From: an uncultured Eubacteriales bacterium
GTDB lineage: Bacteria; Bacillota; Clostridia; Peptostreptococcales; Anaerovoracaceae
Assembly: GCA_959021945.1 (NCBI GenBank)
Contig: CAUEYG010000170.1
Span: 1-5,109 of the forward strand
Direction: 5' to 3'
DNA: 5,109 bases
Shown piece after piece: positions 1-5,109 of this stretch. The notes beneath the pieces were generated by a model. The model was given only the letters and a program-made list of their open reading frames with translations. It did not search any database and was not told where the DNA came from. Both the position numbers and the translations under genes were made by a program. Positions within the stretch are counted from its first letter, which is position 1; each line of letters opens with the position of its first letter.

Positions 1-605
1 ACGGAAGCCCAAGAAAAAAGGGCTGTACCTATACTGCATTATGTGAAATTGAAAAAGTCCTGCATCAAGAAGATATTGAAACAGAAATCGTTTCTATTGG
101 TCCGGGGCCGGTGCAGGGCTGCATTGCTTGCAGAAAATGTGCATCTACAGGAAAATGTACCTTTAACGAGGATATGGTTAACCAGCTGATTGAAAAAATG
201 GCAGATGCAGATGGCCTGGTTGTGGGTTCCCCTGTTTATTATGCGTCTGCCAACGGAGCACTGACCTGTGTACTGGACCGTATGTTTTACGCCTCAGGGG
301 GTAGATTTGCTCACAAACCGGCAGCCGCCATTGCCTCTGCAAGAAGGGCAGGAACCACAGTGACGGTAGATGAGCTGAACAAATATTTTACTATTTCTCA
401 GATGCCGGTTGTTTCTTCCACCTATTGGAATATGGTTCACGGAAATAAGCCGGAAGATGTGATGCAGGATTTGGAAGGACTGCAGATTATGCGCAACCTG
501 GGCAGAAATATGGCCTGGATGCTGCGATGCATTGAGGCAGGAAAAGAAAAGGGCTTCGTTCCTCCTGTAGCAGAAAAGACAGCCAGAACCAACTTTATCC
601 GTTAG
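1..605 (+). CDS. Flavodoxin-family / iron-sulfur flavoprotein-type NAD(P)H-dependent FMN oxidoreductase, 5' partial
   Basis: The gene is open from the left edge (frame of base 3) to a TAG at 603-605, giving 200 visible residues. The fragment opens with GSPRKKGCTYTAL, the FMN-phosphate loop near the N-terminus of NADPH-dependent FMN reductases, so only about 8-10 codons should be missing. The GTG at 111 is internal. A second flavin loop, GSPVYYASANGALTCVLDR, starts at visible residue 75. Between them, cysteines 40, 43, 46 and 52 form CX2CX2CX5C, which fits the compact [4Fe-4S] motif of archaeal iron-sulfur flavoprotein (Isf). Members are cytosolic flavoproteins that pass electrons from reduced carriers to small acceptors; the substrate cannot be told from sequence. 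The C-terminus (RTNFIR) looks natural. A ribosome site and the start of a GTPase gene follow within 11 bp, suggesting an ancestral two-gene operon. Family call is firm; cluster binding is inferred from the motif only. Confidence 0.9.
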   Translation, partial: GSPRKKGCTYTALCEIEKVLHQEDIETEIVSIGPGPVQGCIACRKCASTGKCTFNEDMVNQLIEKMADADGLVVGSPVYYASANGALTCVLDRMFYASGGRFAHKPAAAIASARRAGTTVTVDELNKYFTISQMPVVSSTYWNMVHGNKPEDVMQDLEGLQIMRNLGRNMAWMLRCIEAGKEKGFVPPVAEKTARTNFIR

Positions 606-632
606 AGAGGAACTCCATGAGAAAGTTTGTTA

Positions 633-659
633 TGGGTATATTAGCCCATGTAGATGCAG
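633..659 (+). repeat. 27-bp direct repeat, left copy
   Basis: This stretch is identical, base for base, to 1952-1978. It begins TGGGTATATT and ends TAGATGCAG, and encodes GILAHVDA plus the first base of the next codon in both places. Identity stops sharply on both sides (A versus G before it, A versus G after it). Every wobble position matches, including ATA and TTA codons, so protein conservation alone does not explain it. It marks the left edge of the probable insertion. A weak dyad, ATGGG/CCCAT (632-636 and 646-650), lies at its left end. Confidence 0.9.
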
Positions 660-677
660 ACAGAGGGGAACCATTGG

Positions 678-684
678 AAGGAGG
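678..684 (+). promoter_or_regulatory. Ribosome binding site that fixes the nuclease start at 693
   Basis: AAGGAGG lies 8 nt before ATG 693, close to the ideal anti-16S match and spacing. The upstream in-frame ATG at 654 falls inside the direct repeat and has no comparable site, so the 693 start is preferred. Confidence 0.85.
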
Positions 685-692
685 CAGAGAAA

Positions 693-1784
693 ATGGCGGA
701 TATATCGGCAGATTTTGAACAGAATAGTCTTATGAAAAATTTTTCTAAGACCGATGATATTGTAAAAGATATGAAAGAAATCATTGAAACGTCGAGAAAT
801 GCCGCATATAAGGCGGTAAATACCGTATTGCTGCAGAGAAACTGGCTGATCGGTTATCGGATTGCGGAGGAAGGCTTTCAGGGGGCTGACCGAGCGGAAT
901 ACGGGGCGAATATGATTGCCGGACTTTCAAAAACGCTTACCTCTGAATATGGAAAGGGATTTACAAAAACGAATCTGTATCATTTCTATTCGTTTTATAA
1001 GGAATACCCTGAGATTTTCCACTCACTGCGTGGAAAATCTTCGCCACTTCTTTCATGGACACATTACCGGATTTTATTACAGGTAAATGATAAGCAAGCG
1101 CGTGACTGGTATGAGAAAGAAGCTGTCAGTCAGGCATGGAGTGTGAGAACCTTGCAGAGAAACGTATCGTCCCAGTATTATTACCGTATGCTGAAAACAC
1201 AGAAGAAAGATATGGTTAAAAGAGAAATGGAGGAGTTGACAGCAGAGTATCAGCAGGATAAGCTGGAGTTTATAAAAAATCCGGTGATTGCGGAGTTTCT
1301 GGGATTTTCTTCCGATACGGATTTTACGGAGAGTGACCTTGAAAAGAGTATTCTTTCTAATATACAAAAATTTTTAATGGAAATGGGAAAAGGATATGCT
1401 TTTGTGGCAAGACAGCAACATATTCATACGGAAAAACAAGATTACTATATCGACCTTGTATTTTATAACTATATTCTCAAATGTTTCGTTCTGATTGATT
1501 TAAAAACAGATAAAATCTCACATCAGGACGTGGGGCAGATGGATATGTATATCCGTATGTATGATGAATTGAAACGAAATGAGGGAGATAACCCTACGAT
1601 TGGAATTGTTCTTTGTTCCGATACCGATGAAGATATTGCCCGATATTCAGTCATGAACGGAAATGAACAGCTTTTTGCATCGAAATATAAACTTTATCTT
1701 CCAACGGAAGAAGAATTGAGGGCAGAAATTGAAACACAAAAGATGATGTTCTATTTACAACAGAAAAATAAAAGTCTGAAATGA
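693..1784 (+). CDS. DUF1016 / YhcG-family PD-(D/E)xK nuclease
   Basis: With the start at 693 the product is 363 residues, close to the roughly 375 of E. coli YhcG, and it looks intact. Residues about 20-165 form the DUF1016 N-terminal domain, with the familiar SWTHYRILLQV (from residue 121) and the AWSVRTLQRNVSSQYYYRML stretch. Residues about 190-345 form the nuclease domain, opening with NPVIAEFLGF (from 196). The metal-binding core is D254 (YYIDLVFYN) followed by D269-L-K271, a DxK variant of the more common ELK in this family, then GQMDMYI. The predicted role is cytosolic DNA cleavage or binding; the family often sits near restriction-modification genes, and its target is not settled. No methylase or specificity gene is visible here. 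The gene lies inside the segment bounded by direct repeats and is AT-rich against its neighbours, which suggests transfer. No obvious own promoter is seen; read-through from the flavoprotein gene is likely. Confidence 0.88.
   Translation: MADISADFEQNSLMKNFSKTDDIVKDMKEIIETSRNAAYKAVNTVLLQRNWLIGYRIAEEGFQGADRAEYGANMIAGLSKTLTSEYGKGFTKTNLYHFYSFYKEYPEIFHSLRGKSSPLLSWTHYRILLQVNDKQARDWYEKEAVSQAWSVRTLQRNVSSQYYYRMLKTQKKDMVKREMEELTAEYQQDKLEFIKNPVIAEFLGFSSDTDFTESDLEKSILSNIQKFLMEMGKGYAFVARQQHIHTEKQDYYIDLVFYNYILKCFVLIDLKTDKISHQDVGQMDMYIRMYDELKRNEGDNPTIGIVLCSDTDEDIARYSVMNGNEQLFASKYKLYLPTEEELRAEIETQKMMFYLQQKNKSLK
1012..1040. repeat. 11-bp perfect inverted repeat inside the nuclease gene
   Basis: AGATTTTCCAC (1012-1022) is the exact reverse complement of GTGGAAAATCT (1030-1040), with a 7-base loop. 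It encodes part of EIFHSLRGKSSPLL, between the DUF1016 N-terminal helices and the SWTHY motif. There is no U-run as in a terminator. It may be chance, or an mRNA hairpin that affects translation. Confidence 0.5.
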
Positions 1785-1821
1785 ATCCCTTGGGAAGAAA
1801 AATCAACAACGGAACAGATTC

Positions 1822-1850
1822 TCGACTTATACCCCTTTCTGTGATATGAT
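1822..1850 (+). promoter_or_regulatory. Extended -10 promoter for the GTPase gene
   Basis: TCGACT (1822-1827) matches 4 of 6 bases of the -35 consensus. After a 17-bp spacer, TATGAT (1845-1850) matches 5 of 6 bases of the -10, preceded by TGA (1842-1844), the extended -10 element. The start of transcription is expected near 1857-1858, leaving a leader of about 30 nt before ATG 1888. The spacer is made mostly of the left arm of the inverted repeat at 1829-1883, so a protein binding that dyad could block the promoter. The prediction is by eye. Confidence 0.65.
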
Positions 1851-1883
1851 ACTTTTTGTATTAGAAATCACAGAAAGGGGTAT
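1829..1883 (+). promoter_or_regulatory. 17-bp inverted repeat hiding the GTPase ribosome site
   Basis: Arms 1829-1845 (ATACCCCTTTCTGTGAT) and 1867-1883 (ATCACAGAAAGGGGTAT) are perfect complements, with a 21-base loop. The right arm contains the AGAAAGGGG ribosome site of the GTPase, and the left arm is its exact anti-sequence. In RNA read through from the nuclease gene both arms are present, so the site would be locked. The hairpin is followed by UUUU overlapping its base (1883-1886) and could also act as a weak terminator for the nuclease transcript. RNA from the promoter at 1822-1850 starts inside the loop, lacks the left arm and should be freely translated. A DNA operator role for the dyad is equally possible. 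Confidence 0.7.
1874..1880 (+). promoter_or_regulatory. Ribosome binding site that fixes the GTPase start at 1888
   Basis: AAAGGGG (within AGAAAGGGG) is spaced 7 nt from ATG 1888. An in-frame ATG at 1846 overlaps the -10 box, so it would lie upstream of the mapped transcript start, and it has no ribosome site; it is therefore not used here. Confidence 0.7.
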
Positions 1884-1887
1884 TTTC

Positions 1888-4551
1888 ATGGAAAATACAG
1901 CCGAAAGAGAAGGGGAAAATACAGTAAAAAAGCTGTCAAAGCATATATGTGTGGGTATATTAGCCCATGTAGATGCAGGAAAAACAACATTGTCAGAAGC
2001 TATGCTCTATACAGCAGGAGCCATTCGGAAGCTGGGAAGAGTTGACCATCAGAATGCTTTTTTGGATACAGATGCCCAGGAAAAAGCCAGAGGCATTACG
2101 ATTTTTTCCAAACAGGCGGAGCTAGATTTTGAGGATCTGGAAATCATGCTATTGGACACCCCAGGTCATGTGGACTTTTCTGCAGAAATGGAAAGAACGC
2201 TGCAGGTGCTGGATTACGCCATCTTGGTCATCAGCGGAAAAGAGGGCGTCCAAGGTCATACGGGAACCTTATGGAAGCTGCTGCAAAAATACGAAATTCC
2301 TGTCTTTTTGTTTATTAATAAAATGGATTTGGAAGGGACAGACCGGCGGACTGTTATGGAGGAATTAAAGCAAGGTCTGAGTGAGGGCTGTGTAGATTTT
2401 TCCCATGGTTTAGAACTGGAAGAACAGGCGGCCATGTGTGACGAGCAGCTCTTGGAAGAATTTGTTGATACAGGCAAAGTTGAAGCTCTGTCTATACAAA
2501 GAGCTGTTTCAGAGCGATCTCTATTTCCCTGTTATTTTGGCTCTGCATTAAAGCTGGAAGGTGTAAGAGAATTTCTGGAAGGCATGAGAACCTATACCAA
2601 GCAGCGATTATATCCGGAAGCCTTTGGCGCCAGAGTTTATAAAATTACACGGGACGAACAAGGAAATCGGCTGACCCATATGAAGATTACCGGAGGCTGC
2701 CTGAAAGTCAAAGGGCTGCTGGGAAGCGGAGAAAAGCAAGAAAAGGTAAACCAGCTCCGTATTTATTCAGGAGCGAAATTTCGAACTGCAGACCAGGCGG
2801 AGGCAGGAAGTATATGCGCAGCTGCAGGGCTTTCCCATACCTATGCAGGACAGGGATTGGGCGCAGAAAAGGATATGGGAGACATGCTGCTTGAACCTGT
2901 ACTGGCATATCAAGTGATGTTGCCGCCAGAGTGTGATGTGCATAAAACTTATTTGAAAATGAAGGAGTTGGAGGAAGAAGACCCTCAGCTTCACATTGCA
3001 TGGAATGAACAATTGAAAGAGATACAAATCCGTATCATGGGGCAAGTACAGTTGGAAGTCCTGAAAACGCTCATACAAAGCCGGTTTGGGATAGAAGTGG
3101 ATTTTGGACCCGGGCAGATTTCCTATAAAGAGACCATTGCTGAGCCGGTAACAGGCGCTGGGCATTTTGAACCTCTTCGCCATTATGCAGAGGTTCATCT
3201 GCTGTTGGAGCCGGGAAAGCGGGGAAGCGGCCTTGTTTTTGACAGCATATGCAGTGAAGATCTGCTGGACCGCAACTGGCAGAGATTGATTTTGACTCAT
3301 TTAGCAGAAAAAGAGCATCTGGGAGTTTTGACAGGGTCGCCTGTTTCCGATCTTAAAATCACACTTCTTACAGGCCGGGCTCATCTGAAGCATACAGAAG
3401 GCGGTGATTTCAGGCAGGCGACTTATCGGGCTGTACGCCAGGGCTTGAGGAAAGCCCGCAGTATTCTTTTGGAGCCCTGGTACGAATTTCATCTGGAAGT
3501 GCCCACAGAAGCAGTGGGGCGGGCTATGTCTGACATTCAGAAAATGGGAGGAACTTTTGATACGCCAGTAGTCCAGGGGCAGGTATCTGTATTGGAGGGA
3601 AAGGCGCCTGTTTCTGAAATGAAAGAATACGCCATTGAGGTTACTTCCTATACAAAGGGACACGGCAGGCTGAGCTGTACAGTAAGCGGTTATGAGCCCT
3701 GCCACAATCAGGAGGAAGCAATGGATGCTCTGGCTTATGACCCGGACAGCGATGTGGAGAACACAGCAGATTCTGTTTTCTGTGACCACGGAGCTGGATT
3801 TACAGTAAAGTGGGATCAAGTGGACCAATATCTCCACATGGACAGCGGATGGCAGCCTCAAGGCTGGGAGGAAAAACAAAGGGTTCAGATACATGGAGGA
3901 AATGTAAGGAGCGCAAGAGGTTTTGCAGAGGATAAGGAATTGGAGCAGATCTTTGAAAAAACTTATGGTGCTCCCAAAGATAAGAAGGTGATTCCCAAAA
4001 AAACCGTTATAGCAGCTCCGGAGCACAAAAATGCAGGCTTGGGAAAAGTGCTGCCGGAATATTTGCTGGTTGATGGATACAACATCATCTTTGCCTGGGA
4101 CGAGCTAAAGGCTTTGGCAAAGGTAAATTTAGACGCAGCCAGAGAAGCGCTTTTGGAAGTGTTGTCCAACTATCAAGGCTACCGAAAGTGCAAAATGATT
4201 GTGGTCTTTGATGCGTATAAAGTAAAGGGTGGGGAGCAGCGCCAGGAAAAATACGATGATCTTGATGTGGTTTATACAAAAGAAGCGGAAACAGCTGATA
4301 TGTACATTGAAAGGACCACATATGAGATAGGAAAAAAGTATTTTGTGAAAGTAGCTACCTCTGATCGTTTGGAACAAATGATCATTTTAGGAAACGGCGC
4401 TTTTCAAATGTCAGCCAAAGAACTGAAGGCGGAGATTCAACAGACAGATGCAGAAATTTCAGCATTTTTGGCAGAATATAACCGCAAGAGCAATTTAGAA
4501 AACCGGAATTCTATTCAGCTTCCGAAAAAAGATAACAGGGGAAAGAAATAG
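1888..4551 (+). CDS. TetM/EF-G-like translational GTPase fused to a C-terminal NYN/YacP (Rae1-like) RNase domain
   Basis: The product is 887 residues, against about 640 for Tet(M). The GTPase domain has every core motif: G1 AHVDAGKTT (26-34), G2 RGIT (68-71), G3 DTPGH (90-94), G4 NKMD (144-147) and G5 SA (219-220). EF-G-like domains follow: II from about 242, III about 342-411, IV about 412-531, V about 532-612. A linker with CDHGAGFTV (632 on) leads to an NYN/PIN-fold domain (about 722-860) with DGYN (729-732), FD (D775), EAETAD (799-804) and TSDR (824-827), matching YacP/Rae1, an endonuclease that cuts mRNA in the ribosomal A site. The protein should bind ribosomes in the cytosol. Its domain IV tip (498-507, RAHLKHTEGGD region) lacks the SPVST of Tet(M), so tetracycline resistance is doubtful. 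Residues 1-22 look replaced by an insertion; the gene otherwise looks intact. A promoter and a hairpin lie just upstream. Confidence 0.9.
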   Translation: MENTAEREGENTVKKLSKHICVGILAHVDAGKTTLSEAMLYTAGAIRKLGRVDHQNAFLDTDAQEKARGITIFSKQAELDFEDLEIMLLDTPGHVDFSAEMERTLQVLDYAILVISGKEGVQGHTGTLWKLLQKYEIPVFLFINKMDLEGTDRRTVMEELKQGLSEGCVDFSHGLELEEQAAMCDEQLLEEFVDTGKVEALSIQRAVSERSLFPCYFGSALKLEGVREFLEGMRTYTKQRLYPEAFGARVYKITRDEQGNRLTHMKITGGCLKVKGLLGSGEKQEKVNQLRIYSGAKFRTADQAEAGSICAAAGLSHTYAGQGLGAEKDMGDMLLEPVLAYQVMLPPECDVHKTYLKMKELEEEDPQLHIAWNEQLKEIQIRIMGQVQLEVLKTLIQSRFGIEVDFGPGQISYKETIAEPVTGAGHFEPLRHYAEVHLLLEPGKRGSGLVFDSICSEDLLDRNWQRLILTHLAEKEHLGVLTGSPVSDLKITLLTGRAHLKHTEGGDFRQATYRAVRQGLRKARSILLEPWYEFHLEVPTEAVGRAMSDIQKMGGTFDTPVVQGQVSVLEGKAPVSEMKEYAIEVTSYTKGHGRLSCTVSGYEPCHNQEEAMDALAYDPDSDVENTADSVFCDHGAGFTVKWDQVDQYLHMDSGWQPQGWEEKQRVQIHGGNVRSARGFAEDKELEQIFEKTYGAPKDKKVIPKKTVIAAPEHKNAGLGKVLPEYLLVDGYNIIFAWDELKALAKVNLDAAREALLEVLSNYQGYRKCKMIVVFDAYKVKGGEQRQEKYDDLDVVYTKEAETADMYIERTTYEIGKKYFVKVATSDRLEQMIILGNGAFQMSAKELKAEIQQTDAEISAFLAEYNRKSNLENRNSIQLPKKDNRGKK
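1952..1978 (+). repeat. 27-bp direct repeat, right copy
   Basis: This is the exact partner of 633-659, in the same orientation and the same reading frame. Here it encodes GILAHVDA within the G1 loop of the intact GTPase, and the following bases supply GKTT. It marks the right edge of the probable insertion; the crossover could lie anywhere within the 27 bp. Confidence 0.9.
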
Positions 4552-4578
4552 CAGGGGTACCTCTCTCTTTTGTGCATA

Positions 4579-5109
4579 CTATCTCTTTTTGTCGGTATCC
4601 ATCTTATGGGAGGTTTCTGCTTTTACTGTGTTGTACAAAAACATCCACACCGCCACACCGGAAATCATGCAATAGCCTATGACGCTCCAAAGGTCTGGAA
4701 TTTGGTTGAAAAAAAGAAATCCCAATGCTGCGGCAAAGACAATTTGCGTATAGTCAAAGACAGAGACCTCTCTGGCAGGAGCATGGGTATAGGCGGCGGT
4801 AATGGTAAACTGCCCTCCTGCGGCAGCAAGGCCAGCTAACAGCAGTGTTGCAATTTGAGCTGCTGACATTGGATGAAAGTCAAAGATAAGAAAAGGAAGC
4901 GTGACAATACAGGAAAAAGCGGAAAAGAAAAGTACAATAAAAGGGCCCCGCTCTCCTTTTTGTCCTAAAACCCGAACCAACGCATATGCGATTCCTGCAC
5001 ATAGGCCGCCGGCAACTCCAATTAGGGATGGGATCAGTGCTCCGGAAACTGTAAAACCCGGCTTTACTACAAAGAGAGCGCCGCAGAAGGCGATTGCCAC
5101 TGCACAGGC
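4579..5109 (-). CDS. EamA/DMT-superfamily inner-membrane transporter, C-terminal half, 5' partial
   Basis: The gene reads leftwards from the right edge to a TAG at 4581-4579. It stays open past the GTG at 5100 to the window end, so the true start lies outside; about 176 residues are visible of a family usually near 290-300. At least five hydrophobic segments can be picked out, around IPSLIGVAGGLCAGIAYALV, FIVLFFSAFSCIVTLPFLIF, ATLLLAGLAAAGGQFTITAA, FDYTQIVFAAALGFLFF and SVIGYCMISGVAVWMFLY. This is the second EamA repeat. The pattern AYTHAPAREVSVFDYTQIVFA followed by a conserved loop (FFNQIPDLWS, with N where many members have E) is typical. The protein probably exports or exchanges a small metabolite; the substrate cannot be assigned. 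It ends in a charged tail (KMDTDKKR). It converges on the GTPase gene with a 27-bp gap and no obvious functional link. Confidence 0.9.
   Translation of the reverse strand, partial: ACAVAIAFCGALFVVKPGFTVSGALIPSLIGVAGGLCAGIAYALVRVLGQKGERGPFIVLFFSAFSCIVTLPFLIFDFHPMSAAQIATLLLAGLAAAGGQFTITAAYTHAPAREVSVFDYTQIVFAAALGFLFFNQIPDLWSVIGYCMISGVAVWMFLYNTVKAETSHKMDTDKKR

Larger units (their letters stand above)
617..718 (+). pseudogene. Truncated 5' end of a TetM-like translational GTPase gene
   Basis: An ATG at 617 sits 6 nt after an AGAGAGG ribosome site (604-610), directly behind the flavoprotein stop. It opens with MRKFVMGILAHVDA, the N-terminal strand and first half of the G1 (P-loop) motif of TetM/EF-G-type GTPases. 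The expected GKTT does not follow. After base 659 the reading becomes DRGEPLEGG and ends at TGA 716-718, 33 codons in all. Bases 633-659 are identical to 1952-1978, inside the G1 codons of the intact GTPase gene downstream. If 660-1978 were removed, this start would join that gene in frame (GCA-GGA-AAA) and give an 871-residue protein. I read it as the original start of the downstream gene, cut off by an insertion; a remnant of a separate paralogue is the alternative. The short reading frame overlaps the nuclease start at 693, so ribosomes starting here may couple to nuclease translation. Confidence 0.75.
660..1978 (+). mobile_element. Probable 1,319-bp insertion carrying a DUF1016 nuclease gene and a replacement GTPase start
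   Basis: The unit is bounded by the 27-bp direct repeats and consists of the insert plus one repeat copy. Its precise loss would fuse the GTPase start at 617 in frame to the rest of the GTPase gene. It holds one complete gene (the PD-(D/E)xK nuclease), a 17-bp inverted repeat, an extended -10 promoter, a ribosome site, and a new ATG with 21 further codons ahead of the repeat. Hand-counted 60-base samples are AT-rich inside (38% GC at 1201-1260, 25% at 1441-1500) compared with the GTPase body (55% at 2821-2880, 52% at 3481-3540). No integrase, transposase, RNA intron core or terminal inverted repeats are visible, so the class of element and its means of movement are unknown. Alternatives are a decayed larger island or recombination between two GTPase paralogues at their shared G1 codons. 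Confidence 0.5.

Noticed and set aside
660..672. Similarity of ACAGAGGGGAA at the left insert end to ACAGAAAGGGG in the right arm of the inverted repeat, as possible element termini
   Set aside because: The match is short and gapped, and the second copy is not at the right boundary, so it does not support terminal repeats.
654..692. Earlier ATG (654) for the nuclease
   Set aside because: It is inside the direct repeat, lacks a good ribosome site, and adds 13 residues not expected in the family; AAGGAGG points to 693.
1846..1887. Earlier ATG (1846) for the GTPase, adding 14 residues
   Set aside because: It overlaps the -10 box and the hairpin loop, lies upstream of the expected transcript start, and has no ribosome site.
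3336..3353. GSPVS in the GTPase as the Tet(M) drug-displacing SPVS loop
   Set aside because: It lies on the strand before DLKITLL, matching the Tet(M) YGWNVTDCKI region, not the loop before ADFR, so it is a chance likeness.
3301..4026. Long reverse-strand reading frames opposite the GTPase gene, including 2767-3300 and 3301-4026
   Set aside because: They lie wholly antisense to a well-conserved gene, show no family motifs, and have cysteine- and leucine-rich composition typical of antisense shadows.
4545..4581. Bidirectional terminator between the convergent GTPase and transporter genes
   Set aside because: Only a GGTACC palindrome and a short T-rich tract are present; no convincing stem with a proper loop and U-run was found.
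4570..4839. Forward-strand 89-codon frame near the right end
   Set aside because: It is antisense to the EamA transporter, whose membrane segments and motifs are convincing on the other strand.

Overview
The window reads like the chromosome of a low-to-moderate GC Gram-positive anaerobe. A Clostridia member, most likely in the Lachnospiraceae (gut relatives such as Blautia or Dorea), fits best. The pointers are strong AGGAGG-type ribosome sites, an extended -10 promoter, an iron-sulfur-type flavodoxin reductase and a TetM-like GTPase carrying a C-terminal NYN/YacP domain. This placement rests on remembered family resemblance, not on a search.

Layout from left to right. Positions 1-605 (+) hold a flavodoxin-family/iron-sulfur flavoprotein that lacks only its first few codons. 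A good ribosome site and an ATG at 617 follow at once and open a second gene, reading MRKFVMGILAHVDA. This is the N-terminus and the beginning of the G1 loop of a translational GTPase. The reading breaks off at 659 and runs to a stop at 716-718. Positions 693-1784 (+) encode an apparently intact DUF1016/YhcG PD-(D/E)xK nuclease, visibly more AT-rich than its neighbours. After a 103-bp gap with a promoter and a 17-bp inverted repeat, 1888-4551 (+) encode a complete 887-residue TetM/EF-G-like GTPase fused to an NYN/YacP (Rae1-like) RNase domain. A convergent, 5'-truncated EamA/DMT-family transporter fills 4579-5109 (-).

The central observation is that the broken GTPase start and the intact GTPase share an exact 27-bp direct repeat (633-659 and 1952-1978) in the same reading frame. 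Removing 660-1978 (1,319 bp, one repeat copy plus the nuclease gene) would restore an uninterrupted 871-residue GTPase gene starting 11 bp after the flavoprotein stop codon. The simplest reading is that a nuclease-bearing segment inserted into the G1 codons of the GTPase gene. The segment also brought a new promoter, ribosome site, start codon and N-terminus, so the target gene stayed functional. This resembles the way SXT-type elements insert at the 5' end of prfC (RF3, another translational GTPase) and supply a substitute start. No integrase or transposase is visible, so the mechanism is open.

The new GTPase start has a notable control region. The promoter lies across the left arm of the inverted repeat and the ribosome site lies in the right arm. 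Transcripts from the local promoter should have a free ribosome site. Read-through transcripts from the nuclease gene should fold and hide it.
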